A stretch of 64,000 bases of DNA from Lacinutrix sp. Hel_I_90 (GTDB taxonomy: Bacteria > Bacteroidota > Bacteroidia > Flavobacteriales > Flavobacteriaceae), in contig NZ_JYNQ01000001.1 in assembly GCF_000934685.1 (NCBI RefSeq), positions 868,001-932,000 of the forward strand. Reading direction: 5' to 3'. The position numbers and the translations under genes are program-made. Position 1 is the stretch's first letter; each line of letters opens with the position of its first letter. The notes under the pieces were generated by a model. That model saw only the letters and a program-made list of their open reading frames with translations. It was not told the origin of the DNA and searched no databases. Of the stretch, positions 8,493 through 15,978 are shown piece after piece.

Positions 8493-8522
8493 AAACCCAC
8501 AAGATTTTTTTCTTGTGGGTTT
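8493..8522 (+). terminator. Intrinsic terminator after the Cys-rich lipoprotein gene
   Basis: A perfect 12-bp stem AAACCCACAAGA with its complement around a T6 loop, 40 bases past the stop codon. It is followed by TTACTG rather than a long T run. Confidence 0.7.
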
Positions 8523-8591
8523 ACTGTTTTTAGGTATTCCTTACCCTTATTGATTCAAGTTCTAGTACTCATTTAAAAAATTTCTTTGGAA

Positions 8592-8629
8592 TTTTCTCTG
8601 GTCCGTATTTGTTTACTAATTTAGTAGCT
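8592..8629 (+). repeat. Interspersed intergenic repeat, copy A
   Basis: This 38-base tract, containing CGTATTTGTTTACTAATTTA, matches 9343-9380 at 35 of 38 positions. Both copies sit about 50-100 bases upstream of orphan membrane-protein genes. Confidence 0.85.
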
Positions 8630-8680
8630 TAAGTTAACATATACATCACGTTGCCAACAAGCTAAACAAAACACTCATAT

Positions 8681-9259
8681 TTGAAAGCCAAACAAACTTA
8701 TCTGAAAGGAAAATCTGTTTTTATAGTTTCATTACTTGTAATTGCAATTACAATCCTGACGGTCTATCTAACTGGAATAAATTATAATCGGAGTTTGACG
8801 TCCAACTTGTATTTTTCACTCGGAATTATCGCAACAGCAGTATTCTTGTTTATGACCTATGGCCTTTACGCAGGAATTGGACTGATTGATAACTTTCCAA
8901 AGTTTAGAAATTTTAAAACTAATGATTTAACGGGAAGTGCTTCATCGCCTATCGATATGCCTTCGATTGACGGTGGAGATGGCATTGGCGGACTGATCTT
9001 ATCGATTGTACTATGGATTGCGATGTCAATATTATTTGTGATTTTACTAATAGTGCTAGAAGCTGTTTTTTGGTTTTCACTGCTCATCATTTTAGCAATA
9101 CTTTATTGGGTTTTCTTTAGAGCCTTGAAGTTTGTTTTTAATAAATCAAAAGACACTCAAGGAGCTATTGGAATTTCAGCTTTTTACGCGCTAACTTATA
9201 CGCTACTCTATGTTGGCTGGATAGTTGGAGTTGTTTATCTGACTCAAATAATAAAATAA
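8681..9259 (+). CDS. Hypothetical polytopic membrane protein
   Basis: Unrecognised 192-residue membrane protein. Hydrophobic segments lie at about 12-31, 41-60, 105-128, 129-148 and 168-189, with a polar, glycine- and serine-rich loop between 68 and 103. The start is a TTG; the first in-frame ATG is at codon 59, inside the second helix, so TTG is more plausible. It lies between two copies of an interspersed repeat, in an accessory region with decayed genes, and its neighbours give no functional hint beyond the MscS gene that follows. Confidence 0.6.
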   Translation: MKAKQTYLKGKSVFIVSLLVIAITILTVYLTGINYNRSLTSNLYFSLGIIATAVFLFMTYGLYAGIGLIDNFPKFRNFKTNDLTGSASSPIDMPSIDGGDGIGGLILSIVLWIAMSILFVILLIVLEAVFWFSLLIILAILYWVFFRALKFVFNKSKDTQGAIGISAFYALTYTLLYVGWIVGVVYLTQIIK

Positions 9260-9268
9260 TGCCAGTAG

Positions 9269-9293
9269 CATACTTAAGCCATATAAAATTAAT
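9269..9293 (+). repeat. Short repeat shared with 13779-13803
   Basis: CATACTTAAGCCATATAAAATTAAT here and CTAACTTAAGTCGTATAAAATTAAT just before the APC permease start agree at all but four positions. It lies directly upstream of repeat copy B and may be its left part. Confidence 0.5.
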
Positions 9294-9313
9294 TACCGGG
9301 TTCTCATACCTGG

Positions 9314-9380
9314 TTCTCTCCTACTTAGAAATGCTCACGTATTTTTCTCTAGTTCGTATTTGTTTACTAATTTAGTTGCT
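9314..9380 (+). repeat. Interspersed intergenic repeat, copy B
   Basis: The right part (9343-9380) matches copy A at 35 of 38 bases. The left part contains TTCTCTCCTACTT (9314-9326), which recurs with one change at 11796-11808. Copy B therefore links A and C into one family. Confidence 0.75.
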
Positions 9381-9482
9381 ACACAACACAACCAACCATA
9401 AATACCAAGTTGCCTTACATTAAAGAAACACGGTCGTGCTAAATTGAAATTTCAGCAATTAAAAAAATAAAAAGAACACCCT

Positions 9483-9965
9483 ATGGATATTAGAATTTTA
9501 GAAACAATAATTGCAATTGCTTCCTTTTTTATTTTAAGAGTTGGGTCTATAAAATCACTCGCAAGAATTCAAAGAAAATACGACTATTCAAAATACAGAA
9601 TAAGACCGATACAAAAGTCTATTAATTTATTCATTTTTGTGACTCTCATCACTGTGATTATAGCAATATGGGGTGTTCAACAAGCAAATATTTTGACTTT
9701 TATCACTTCATTTCTTACCGTTGTAGGAATTGCATTAGTTGCCCAATGGTCAATACTTTCAAACATATCATCAGCCATAATTATTTTCATAAGTCATCCC
9801 GTTAAATTAGGACAATCTGTTACTATTATTGACAAGGAATTTGATATTAAAGGACAAGTGTCCGATATTGGACTATTCTACGTAATATTAAAAACAGATA
9901 CAAATGAAAAAGTTATGATCCCTAACATTATATTCTTACAAAAAGCAACAAAAATAAATTTATGA
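9483..9965 (+). CDS. Small mechanosensitive-channel (MscS)-domain protein
   Basis: A short MscS-family protein of 160 residues, which would form a membrane pore opened by tension. Hydrophobic helices lie at about 3-20, 48-68 and 70-105; the last contains the pore-lining-like stretch VGIALVAQWSILSNISSAIIIF. It is followed by the beta domain (LGQSVTIIDKEFDIKGQVSDIGLFYVILKT). It ends soon after MIPN, without the usual C-terminal alpha/beta domain, so it is a minimal version. The stop overlaps the next gene's ATG (ATGA), implying coupled translation with the serine hydrolase. Confidence 0.78.
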   Translation: MDIRILETIIAIASFFILRVGSIKSLARIQRKYDYSKYRIRPIQKSINLFIFVTLITVIIAIWGVQQANILTFITSFLTVVGIALVAQWSILSNISSAIIIFISHPVKLGQSVTIIDKEFDIKGQVSDIGLFYVILKTDTNEKVMIPNIIFLQKATKINL

Positions 9966-11716
9966 AATTAAATTATCCAACTCACAGAAATGGCCTTTTC
10001 ATACTTCTTTTAGTATTAATAAGCCATATAAGTTTTGCTCAAACGAAAGTTGAGCAAATCGAAGAACTTTTAAGTACTTATGAAGAGTATGGTAAATTTA
10101 ATGGTTCTGTATTAGTGTCCGATCAAGGCAAAGTCATCTATAAGAAAGGCTTTGGTATGGCAAATATGGAATGGGATATCCCTAACAAACCCAATACCAA
10201 ACATCGCTTAGGCTCTATTACAAAACAATTTACCGCACTACTAATTTTACAACTAGTAGCAGAAGGAAAATTAGATTTACAAGAACCTATTTCAAAGTAC
10301 TTGCCTGACTATCCCAAAAAAACTGGTGATATTATTACCACGCATCACCTACTTACACATACTTCAGGAATACCAAATTACACATCATTTCCTAAATTTA
10401 TGGAAGAGGAAAGTCGAAATCCCTATAGCCCTGAAGCGTTTGTAAAAAAGTTTGATGAAAAAGAATTAGATTTTGCCCCTGGTGAAAAATTTAGTTATAG
10501 TAATTCGGGCTATTTTCTTCTAGGGGCTATTATTGAAAAGTTATCTGGAAAAACATATGAACAAATGCTTCAAGATAAAATTTTCACACCGCTGGCTATG
10601 AATAATACAGGTTATGATAATCACGGTGACATCCTAAAAAATAGAGCCACCGGTTATGAAAAACAAGGTGGTGCTTATATAAATTCGAGATACTTAGACA
10701 TGACAATTCCTTATGCAGCAGGATCTATGTATTCGACAGTTGAAGATCTTTATAAATGGGATCAAGCCTTATATACGTCTACCCTTTTACCAGAAGTATA
10801 TATGACCCTGTATTTTAAACCTTACGTGCCAGCTTTTGGTAAAGCTCATTATGCTTATGGTTGGGTTGTGGGATATGATAAAATAGGAGCCTCTAAAGAT
10901 AGTATTTACACCATAAGCCATGGTGGTGGTATTAACGGATTTAATACTAATATTTCTAGAGCAACCTCTAATAAATCTTTGGTAGTCCTTCTAAATAATA
11001 CTGGTGGTGCACCCCTTAACGAAATGACAAGAGCTATTCGAGGCATCTTGCATGGAAAAGACTACGACATGCCTAAAAAATCGGTGGCCGATGCGTTATT
11101 AGTTGTTATTGAAGACAAAGGTATTGATGCTGGAATAGCTAAATATAATACCATAAAAGATTCTGATGCTTATTACTTAAGTGAAAGTGAAATGAACACT
11201 ATTGGTTATCAACTTATGGGTTCTGATAAAGTAGAAGACGCCAACATAGTATTTCAACTTATTATTAAAGAATTTCCAAAATCAGCGAATGCCTATGATA
11301 GTTATGGAGAAAGTTTAATGAAGTTAGGTAACAATGACCTAGCCATAATAAATTACAGAAAATCGGTAGCATTAAACCCTAATAATCAAAACGCTATCGA
11401 TGCTTTAAAGACCCTTGGAGATGATATAAGCGATTTGGTAAAAGAGATAAAAGTATCCCCTACTGTTTTAGAAACGTATGTCGGTAAATACGAACTCCAA
11501 CCGGGGTTTATTATTACAGTTACAAGAGAAGGAAATCAATTAAAAACTCAGGCCACTGGTCAACCAGTATTTGATATATTTCCAAAATCTGAAAATAAAT
11601 TTTATTTAAAAGTCGTTGATGCACAATTAACCTTTAATAAAAATGAGGCTGGCGAAATAGATAGTGTAACCCTTTTTCAAGGAGGACGAGAAATGAAAGC
11701 TAAAAGAATAGAATAG
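9962..11716 (+). CDS. Secreted serine beta-lactamase-like hydrolase with TPR-like segment and C-terminal DUF3471-like domain
   Basis: A 584-residue periplasmic hydrolase of the class C beta-lactamase/PBP4-type superfamily. A signal peptide ends near SFAQ (residue 27). Catalytic motifs are Ser85 in SITK (85-88), the Tyr-x-Asn triad YSN at 179-181, and HGG at 320-322 replacing KTG. Residues about 405-485 form TPR-like helices (ANAYDSYGESLMKLGN). The last 90 residues resemble the beta-barrel DUF3471 (LETYVGKYEL). Homologues are peptidases or esterases; true beta-lactamase activity is not implied. Translationally coupled to the MscS gene. Confidence 0.88.
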   Translation: MKLNYPTHRNGLFILLLVLISHISFAQTKVEQIEELLSTYEEYGKFNGSVLVSDQGKVIYKKGFGMANMEWDIPNKPNTKHRLGSITKQFTALLILQLVAEGKLDLQEPISKYLPDYPKKTGDIITTHHLLTHTSGIPNYTSFPKFMEEESRNPYSPEAFVKKFDEKELDFAPGEKFSYSNSGYFLLGAIIEKLSGKTYEQMLQDKIFTPLAMNNTGYDNHGDILKNRATGYEKQGGAYINSRYLDMTIPYAAGSMYSTVEDLYKWDQALYTSTLLPEVYMTLYFKPYVPAFGKAHYAYGWVVGYDKIGASKDSIYTISHGGGINGFNTNISRATSNKSLVVLLNNTGGAPLNEMTRAIRGILHGKDYDMPKKSVADALLVVIEDKGIDAGIAKYNTIKDSDAYYLSESEMNTIGYQLMGSDKVEDANIVFQLIIKEFPKSANAYDSYGESLMKLGNNDLAIINYRKSVALNPNNQNAIDALKTLGDDISDLVKEIKVSPTVLETYVGKYELQPGFIITVTREGNQLKTQATGQPVFDIFPKSENKFYLKVVDAQLTFNKNEAGEIDSVTLFQGGREMKAKRIE

Positions 11717-11766
11717 ATTAAATTTAAATAATTAAGATATATTTTAGATATAGAACAATAACGAAA

Positions 11767-11816
11767 GCACAACAATGGCTATAAGCAATTGCTTGTTCTC
11801 GCCTACTTCTAAAAAT
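11767..11816 (+). repeat. Interspersed intergenic repeat, partial copy C
   Basis: It begins GCACAACAATGGCTATAAGC and continues into TTCTCGCCTACTT (11796-11808), which matches copy B at 12 of 13 bases, followed by an AAAATG tract like B. The right half present in copies A and B is missing; a coding fragment follows instead. Confidence 0.6.
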
Positions 11817-11821
11817 GATAA

Positions 11822-11992
11822 CGGATTTTCAGTTTGCTGTGTGATTTCCAAGCTTGGTGTTCTGAATGCAAAAAAGAGGGAATTAAAACAGAGGGTTGGA
11901 ATAACGACTCTATGAAATTCGCTAGAATAAAAATAGCTTGTGAAAGATGTTATTTTGAAATTAAGGAAATAAACGAACAAGCAAAGCACTAA
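11822..11992 (+). pseudogene. C-terminal relic of a zinc-ribbon-like small protein
   Basis: Reading plus strand from 11822 gives an open frame of 56 codons ending at TAA 11990-11992. It contains WCSEC and ACERCYFEI, two CxxC pairs 29 residues apart, typical of a treble-clef or ribbon zinc site, and ends INEQAKH. There is no ATG before the first pair; only a TTG at 11834 could serve. I read it as a truncated gene tail, though a very small TTG-started protein is possible. Confidence 0.45.
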
Positions 11993-12076
11993 AGCACAAT
12001 AAAATACTGTGATAAAACAAGTGAAAATTCATTAATTTTTCCTTAGCGTGCTTTTATAACTATCATTATATATTAA

Positions 12077-12175
12077 GGTGCAGCATTTATATTTTTTGCG
12101 GGTATTCTCTGTATTACTTACTTGGTGTTTATAACAGTAATTAAGTATCAAGAAGAGCGCGACGAAACTGTATAA
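12077..12175 (+). pseudogene. Relic of a small membrane protein tail, DUF2975-like
   Basis: An open stretch encodes a hydrophobic helix (AFIFFAGILCITYLVFITV) followed by a charged tail KYQEERDETV and stop. No start is present. DUF2975 membrane proteins usually sit directly before a small XRE regulator, and an XRE fragment follows 33 bases later, which supports this reading. The assignment rests mostly on that context. Confidence 0.4.
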
Positions 12176-12208
12176 ACTATCGAAATCATTGTTTATCGGG
12201 CTGTTAGG

Positions 12209-12314
12209 ATGGCAAAACGAAAAAATGTCACTTAACGAATTATCAGCCACGGTAAATATCTCATTAGCGAATCTCCCCGAGCTTAAAACTGGCTATGTTG
12301 AACTAATCGAATAA
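12209..12314 (+). pseudogene. Frameshifted and truncated XRE/Cro-type regulator (YozG-like)
   Basis: ATG at 12209 gives MAKRK, then a shift of frame gives MSLNELSATVNISLANLPELKTG, which matches the start of short YozG-like helix-turn-helix proteins (typically LAKRKMSLNELSEKVGIS-type). After LKTG the homology ends and a stop follows at 12312. Both the frameshift and the missing C-terminal half show that the gene is dead. It belonged with the DUF2975-like fragment upstream. Confidence 0.6.
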
Positions 12315-12578
12315 GTACACTTATAGCTGTTATGAAGCTCTAGATTGTCAGTCTGGAGGTATTTCACAGTATTAAAAAAAATATATAACCTTGCTTAAAA
12401 ATTAATTAAGACCAGACCTGCAACATCCCTTATCGTATACATTTTTCATAATTTAACGTAGTTCGTTATCTTTAGGCTAGGATTGAAAGAATCGTATAGA
12501 TTGTAACGGAAACACAGTATCGCCTAGACCGTGAGTACAATTCTAAAAATAATTAATTTAAGAAATGGATTGAAAATT

Positions 12579-13427
12579 ATGCAACAATTAACCTTAAATG
12601 ACGGACATAAAATACCAACATTAGGATTTGGAACCTACAAATTAACAGGGCCAGAAGGAATAGAATCAGTCGCATCTGCTATTTCTAAAGGTTATTCTCT
12701 AATTGACACGGCTGCAGTTTATGAAAATGAAGAAACTGTTGGCAAAGGAATCAAAGCTAGTGGAGTTGTAAGAGAACATCTTTTTATTACTACCAAGTTA
12801 TGGCGAGAGAATTTAGGTTACGAATCTACTCTGGTTGAATTTGAAAATTCTTTAAAAAGACTTGACCTAGACTATATCGATTTATATTTAATACACTGGC
12901 CTGCAAATGCTAAGAATTATGATAACTGGCAGAAAACTAATGCTGATACTTGGAAAGCAATGGAAAAACTACAAGCCGACGGCAAAATAAAATCTATTGG
13001 CGTAAGTAATTTTTTTCAAGAACATTTAGAAGTATTATTTCAAACGGCCAATGTGCTTCCATCTGTTAATCAAATTGAATTTCATCCCGGATATTGGCAA
13101 CAGGAGCTGGTACAATACTGCAAAAATCAAAATATAACCGTTGAATCTTGGTCTCCTTTGGCAAGAGGAAAAGTATTTGGAAATGACGTGTTAGAAAAAA
13201 TTGCTAAAAAACATCACAAAACGGTGGCTCAAGTTTGCTTAAAATGGATTATTCAACACCAAGTAATTGTCATTCCAAAATCAAAATCACCCAAAAGAAT
13301 AGAAGAAAATAGCAATTTGTTCGATTTTAAATTAACTCCAACCGAGATGAATAGTATTGACGCCCTTCCACAAATGGGTTTTAGTGGAGAATTGCCTAAT
13401 ATGTGGCCAGACAAGAAGAACTCATGA
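12579..13427 (+). CDS. Aldo/keto reductase
   Basis: A cytosolic NADPH-dependent carbonyl reductase of the AKR superfamily, 282 residues from the ATG at 12579 (MQQLTLNDGHKIPTLGFGTYKL). A GTG 48 bases upstream would add 16 residues not seen in the family, so I prefer the ATG. The catalytic tetrad is visible: Asp43 and Tyr48 (LIDTAAVYENEE), Lys73 (ITTKLW) and His106 (LYLIHWP). The C-terminal PKSKSPKRIEEN block is the cofactor-phosphate site. It resembles 2,5-diketogluconate reductase-type AKR5 enzymes; the physiological substrate is not determinable. It stands alone. Confidence 0.92.
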   Translation: MQQLTLNDGHKIPTLGFGTYKLTGPEGIESVASAISKGYSLIDTAAVYENEETVGKGIKASGVVREHLFITTKLWRENLGYESTLVEFENSLKRLDLDYIDLYLIHWPANAKNYDNWQKTNADTWKAMEKLQADGKIKSIGVSNFFQEHLEVLFQTANVLPSVNQIEFHPGYWQQELVQYCKNQNITVESWSPLARGKVFGNDVLEKIAKKHHKTVAQVCLKWIIQHQVIVIPKSKSPKRIEENSNLFDFKLTPTEMNSIDALPQMGFSGELPNMWPDKKNS

Positions 13428-13808
13428 ATGTTAATTGGAATGGTTTCTAAACGCGTTAACAGATCTTGAAGTACGTGTTTTTGAACTGATGCTAATTACC
13501 ATTAGACTCTGTAAATACTAAATAGCTAATGTCAGTCCCAAAATATTTAATATCTTTATTCCTAAGAAAATGTTTTTTTTAAAGGACAATCTACACGCGT
13601 TTCACTCACTTAAAAGCCAGGTCTAAAAGCCTCATAAAATTGTACGAAATCTGTGTAGAAAAAAGCGGAGATGTATACTATTAACCCGATCAAAGTCTCT
13701 GCGTATTAAAGAACCTTAGTCCGCTCTCTTTTGCCTTTTCTAATTTTTAGAACCTAATTTAGTATTTTCATTAAAATGCTAACTTAAGTCGTATAAAATT
13801 AATCAAAA
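13428..13808. other. Intergenic stretch with no gene seen
   Basis: About 380 bases between the reductase and the permease pseudogene. The only notable item is a short repeat at 13779-13803 shared with 9269-9293. No convincing reading frame or RNA-like structure was found. Confidence 0.5.
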
Positions 13809-15887
13809 TTGAACTCGAATAAATTAAAACGTACCATTGGGCTAGTCTCAGCTACTTCTATCGGCTTGGGAGCGATGTTAGGTGCTGGTATCTTTGTTTT
13901 TCCCGGATTAGCGGGTGGGTAAGCTGGGTTTGCAGCAATCATTTCTTTTTTAATAGGGGGAATTATTGCCCTATTTACAGCAGCTTGTACCGCTGAACTA
14001 GCGACAGCAATGCCGCAGAGTGGAGGTGGCTATTTTTTTATTTCTAGGTCTTTTGGCAACTTTTGGGGAACAATAGTAGGAATTTCTCAATGGGTTGGAC
14101 TGATTTTCGCTTGTGCCTTTTATCTGGCAAGTTTTGGCGAGTATGCTTTAAGCTTCCTTTCAGAATTGAACATCACTTGGACTACCAGTGCAAAAATTTT
14201 GGCATTTTGCTTTACCCTAGTTATTTTATTTATTAATATCATTGGAACCAAAAAAGTAGGGCGCCTTCAGAATCTAATGGTCATTACGCTTACCATTATC
14301 TTGGTTTTGATATTCACTTATGGTCTTATTGATTTTTTTGGATTAGAAGACAACACTACCGCTTTTTCAGAAATTGCTCCTGAGGGAACACTCTCTATAT
14401 TTACAACAACAGCCCTAATATTTACTTCTTATCTCGGCTTTGTACAAGTAACAAACATAGGAGCAGAAATAAAAAATCCAAGTAAAAATTTACCTCGCGC
14501 ATTAATTGGCAGTGTACTCATTGCCATGAGCTTGTATATATTCATTATGATCGTTTGTACGGTTACTTTTCCGCAAGAAGAATTAAAAACATTCGGAGAA
14601 ACGGCAACTATTGAGGTCGCCCGAAAAATGTTGGGTGGTTGGGGCGCCATCATAGTTATTTTTGCTGGGTTGTTGGCTACGCTATCTAGTGCCAACGCAT
14701 CCCTGATTAGTGCCTCGCGCAGTGTCTTTGCTTTGAGCAAGGACAAATTAATTAGCCATAAAGCAAGTAAAATTAATAAGCGATTTGGCACACCACACAT
14801 TGCCTTAATTTTAGTTACAATGCCTATTGCTGTTATACTTATCAGAAGTAAATTAGAGGTGTTTGCAGAAGTCGCCTCCATTTTACATCTCATGATTTAT
14901 GCGGGAATATGCTTTTCGGTTTTAAAATTAAGAACCACTAATCCAATTTGGTATGTTCCTACTTTCCGCGTTCCCGCAGCAAAAATAGTGGCAGGATTAG
15001 GAGCTGTAAGTTGTTTAACTTTGATTTTCTTTATGCAAGAAACATCTATGCTTATTAGTTCGAGTGTTTTACTTTTTGCTGTGGCTTATTACTTTTTATA
15101 TGTAAGAAAGAAAGACCTTAAACTACAGACACCCGAACCCCCTCATATTGATACAGATATATTTCATCCAAGCATTCTAATTCCATTAGATATCACTCAA
15201 GAAAAGAAAAATTTACCAGATGGCATTTTAGAATCTATGTCTATTTCCAAATTGCTACTGTTGGGCTTTAAAGAAACTCCAGAACAAAGTGATTCAGAAC
15301 AATCTGAAGAAGAATTTGGAGAGGAAGGAGAAAAGAAGTTGGATAAAATTCGAAATCAGTTGGAAGAAAAACAAATCACTTTTCATTCGAAACTGATATT
15401 CAGCAATGAAATAATAGCTCAAATTAAGCAGATCATTGCGGAAGAAAAACTTCAGTTTATATTGACACTAAAGCCAGTTGCAGAACTGCACCGATTAGTA
15501 ATTCTCATTTTCGACTTGTCTCAGATAAACACAAAACTTAGTACTATTATTTATAATCTTAACGCTAACAAATCAGTAAGAATAAAAGTCATCCTCTTTA
15601 CAGAAACTGATGACGAATCCTCCAATGAAGCCCAATTAAAACACGCCATAGAAAATCAATTGAGTTTAGTAAACATTACTGTTCACGATTATCAAGTTTA
15701 CGAGAAAGAGAAAGCATCATCCGAAGCTTTTATTCAGAAGATTAGCGAAAAAACAGATTTGCTCATCTGGTCTGAAGCAGAGTCTTCTGAGCTAGAATTT
15801 TTCTTAAATATCATACTTGAGAAAGAATCAGAAAACCTATCGTCCCCCTGTATCATGATTTTGAAGAATAAGACTACTAAGAAATAG
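13809..15887 (+). pseudogene. APC-family amino acid permease with USP-like C-terminus, interrupted by an in-frame TAA
   Basis: The frame opens at TTG 13809 and encodes [23 protein letters not shown], the first APC helix, then hits TAA at 13920-13922 within LAGG*AGFAA, and continues in the same frame for another 655 codons. Expected full length is about 692 residues: 11-12 transmembrane helices to about residue 435 and then a soluble, universal-stress-like domain (ILIPLDITQEKK onward). Translation restarting at the ATG 14010 would lack helix 1 and half of helix 2, which line the substrate site, so it is probably inactive. A single base change (TAC or TAT to TAA) explains it; a sequencing error is possible. 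Confidence 0.8.
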
Positions 15888-15978
15888 AAAAAATAAGTTA
15901 TTGGGTAGAACTTAAACACTGTTTAGCTAAATTATTTACCTAAACACGCAACAAACCATGTCCCTTAACGAACAGCTT

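Larger units (their letters stand above)
8463..8660. repeat. Intergenic element bounded by 10-bp inverted repeats
   Basis: TTGTTGGCAA at 8463-8472 is the exact reverse complement of TTGCCAACAA at 8651-8660. The two bracket the whole gap between the lipoprotein and the next membrane gene, including a terminator and repeat copy A (8592-8629). Such bracketing of an intergenic unit resembles recombination-site architecture but is not proof of it. Confidence 0.55.
11717..12578. other. Relic region between serine hydrolase and aldo/keto reductase
   Basis: No intact gene. It contains a partial interspersed repeat (copy C), a zinc-ribbon-like coding relic and decayed DUF2975-like and XRE-like fragments, described separately. 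The remaining sequence, mainly 12315-12578, shows only a weak TATCTTTA promoter-like element at 12467-12474. Confidence 0.6.

Noticed and set aside
9962-11716. True beta-lactamase resistance gene
   Set aside because: KTG is replaced by HGG and extra TPR-like and DUF3471-like parts are present, as in peptidase/esterase relatives.
11744-12250. Two minus-strand frames of 81 and 72 codons
   Set aside because: Plus-strand reading gives better-supported coding relics (CxxC pairs, XRE helix-turn-helix) over the same bases.
13920-13922. Recoding (read-through) of the in-frame TAA
   Set aside because: TAA is not used for selenocysteine or pyrrolysine, no stem-loop or helper gene is visible, and simple mutation explains it.
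14429-14893. 154-codon open frame on the minus strand
   Set aside because: It is antisense to the APC permease, has no family resemblance, and the plus-strand frame clearly encodes permease helices.
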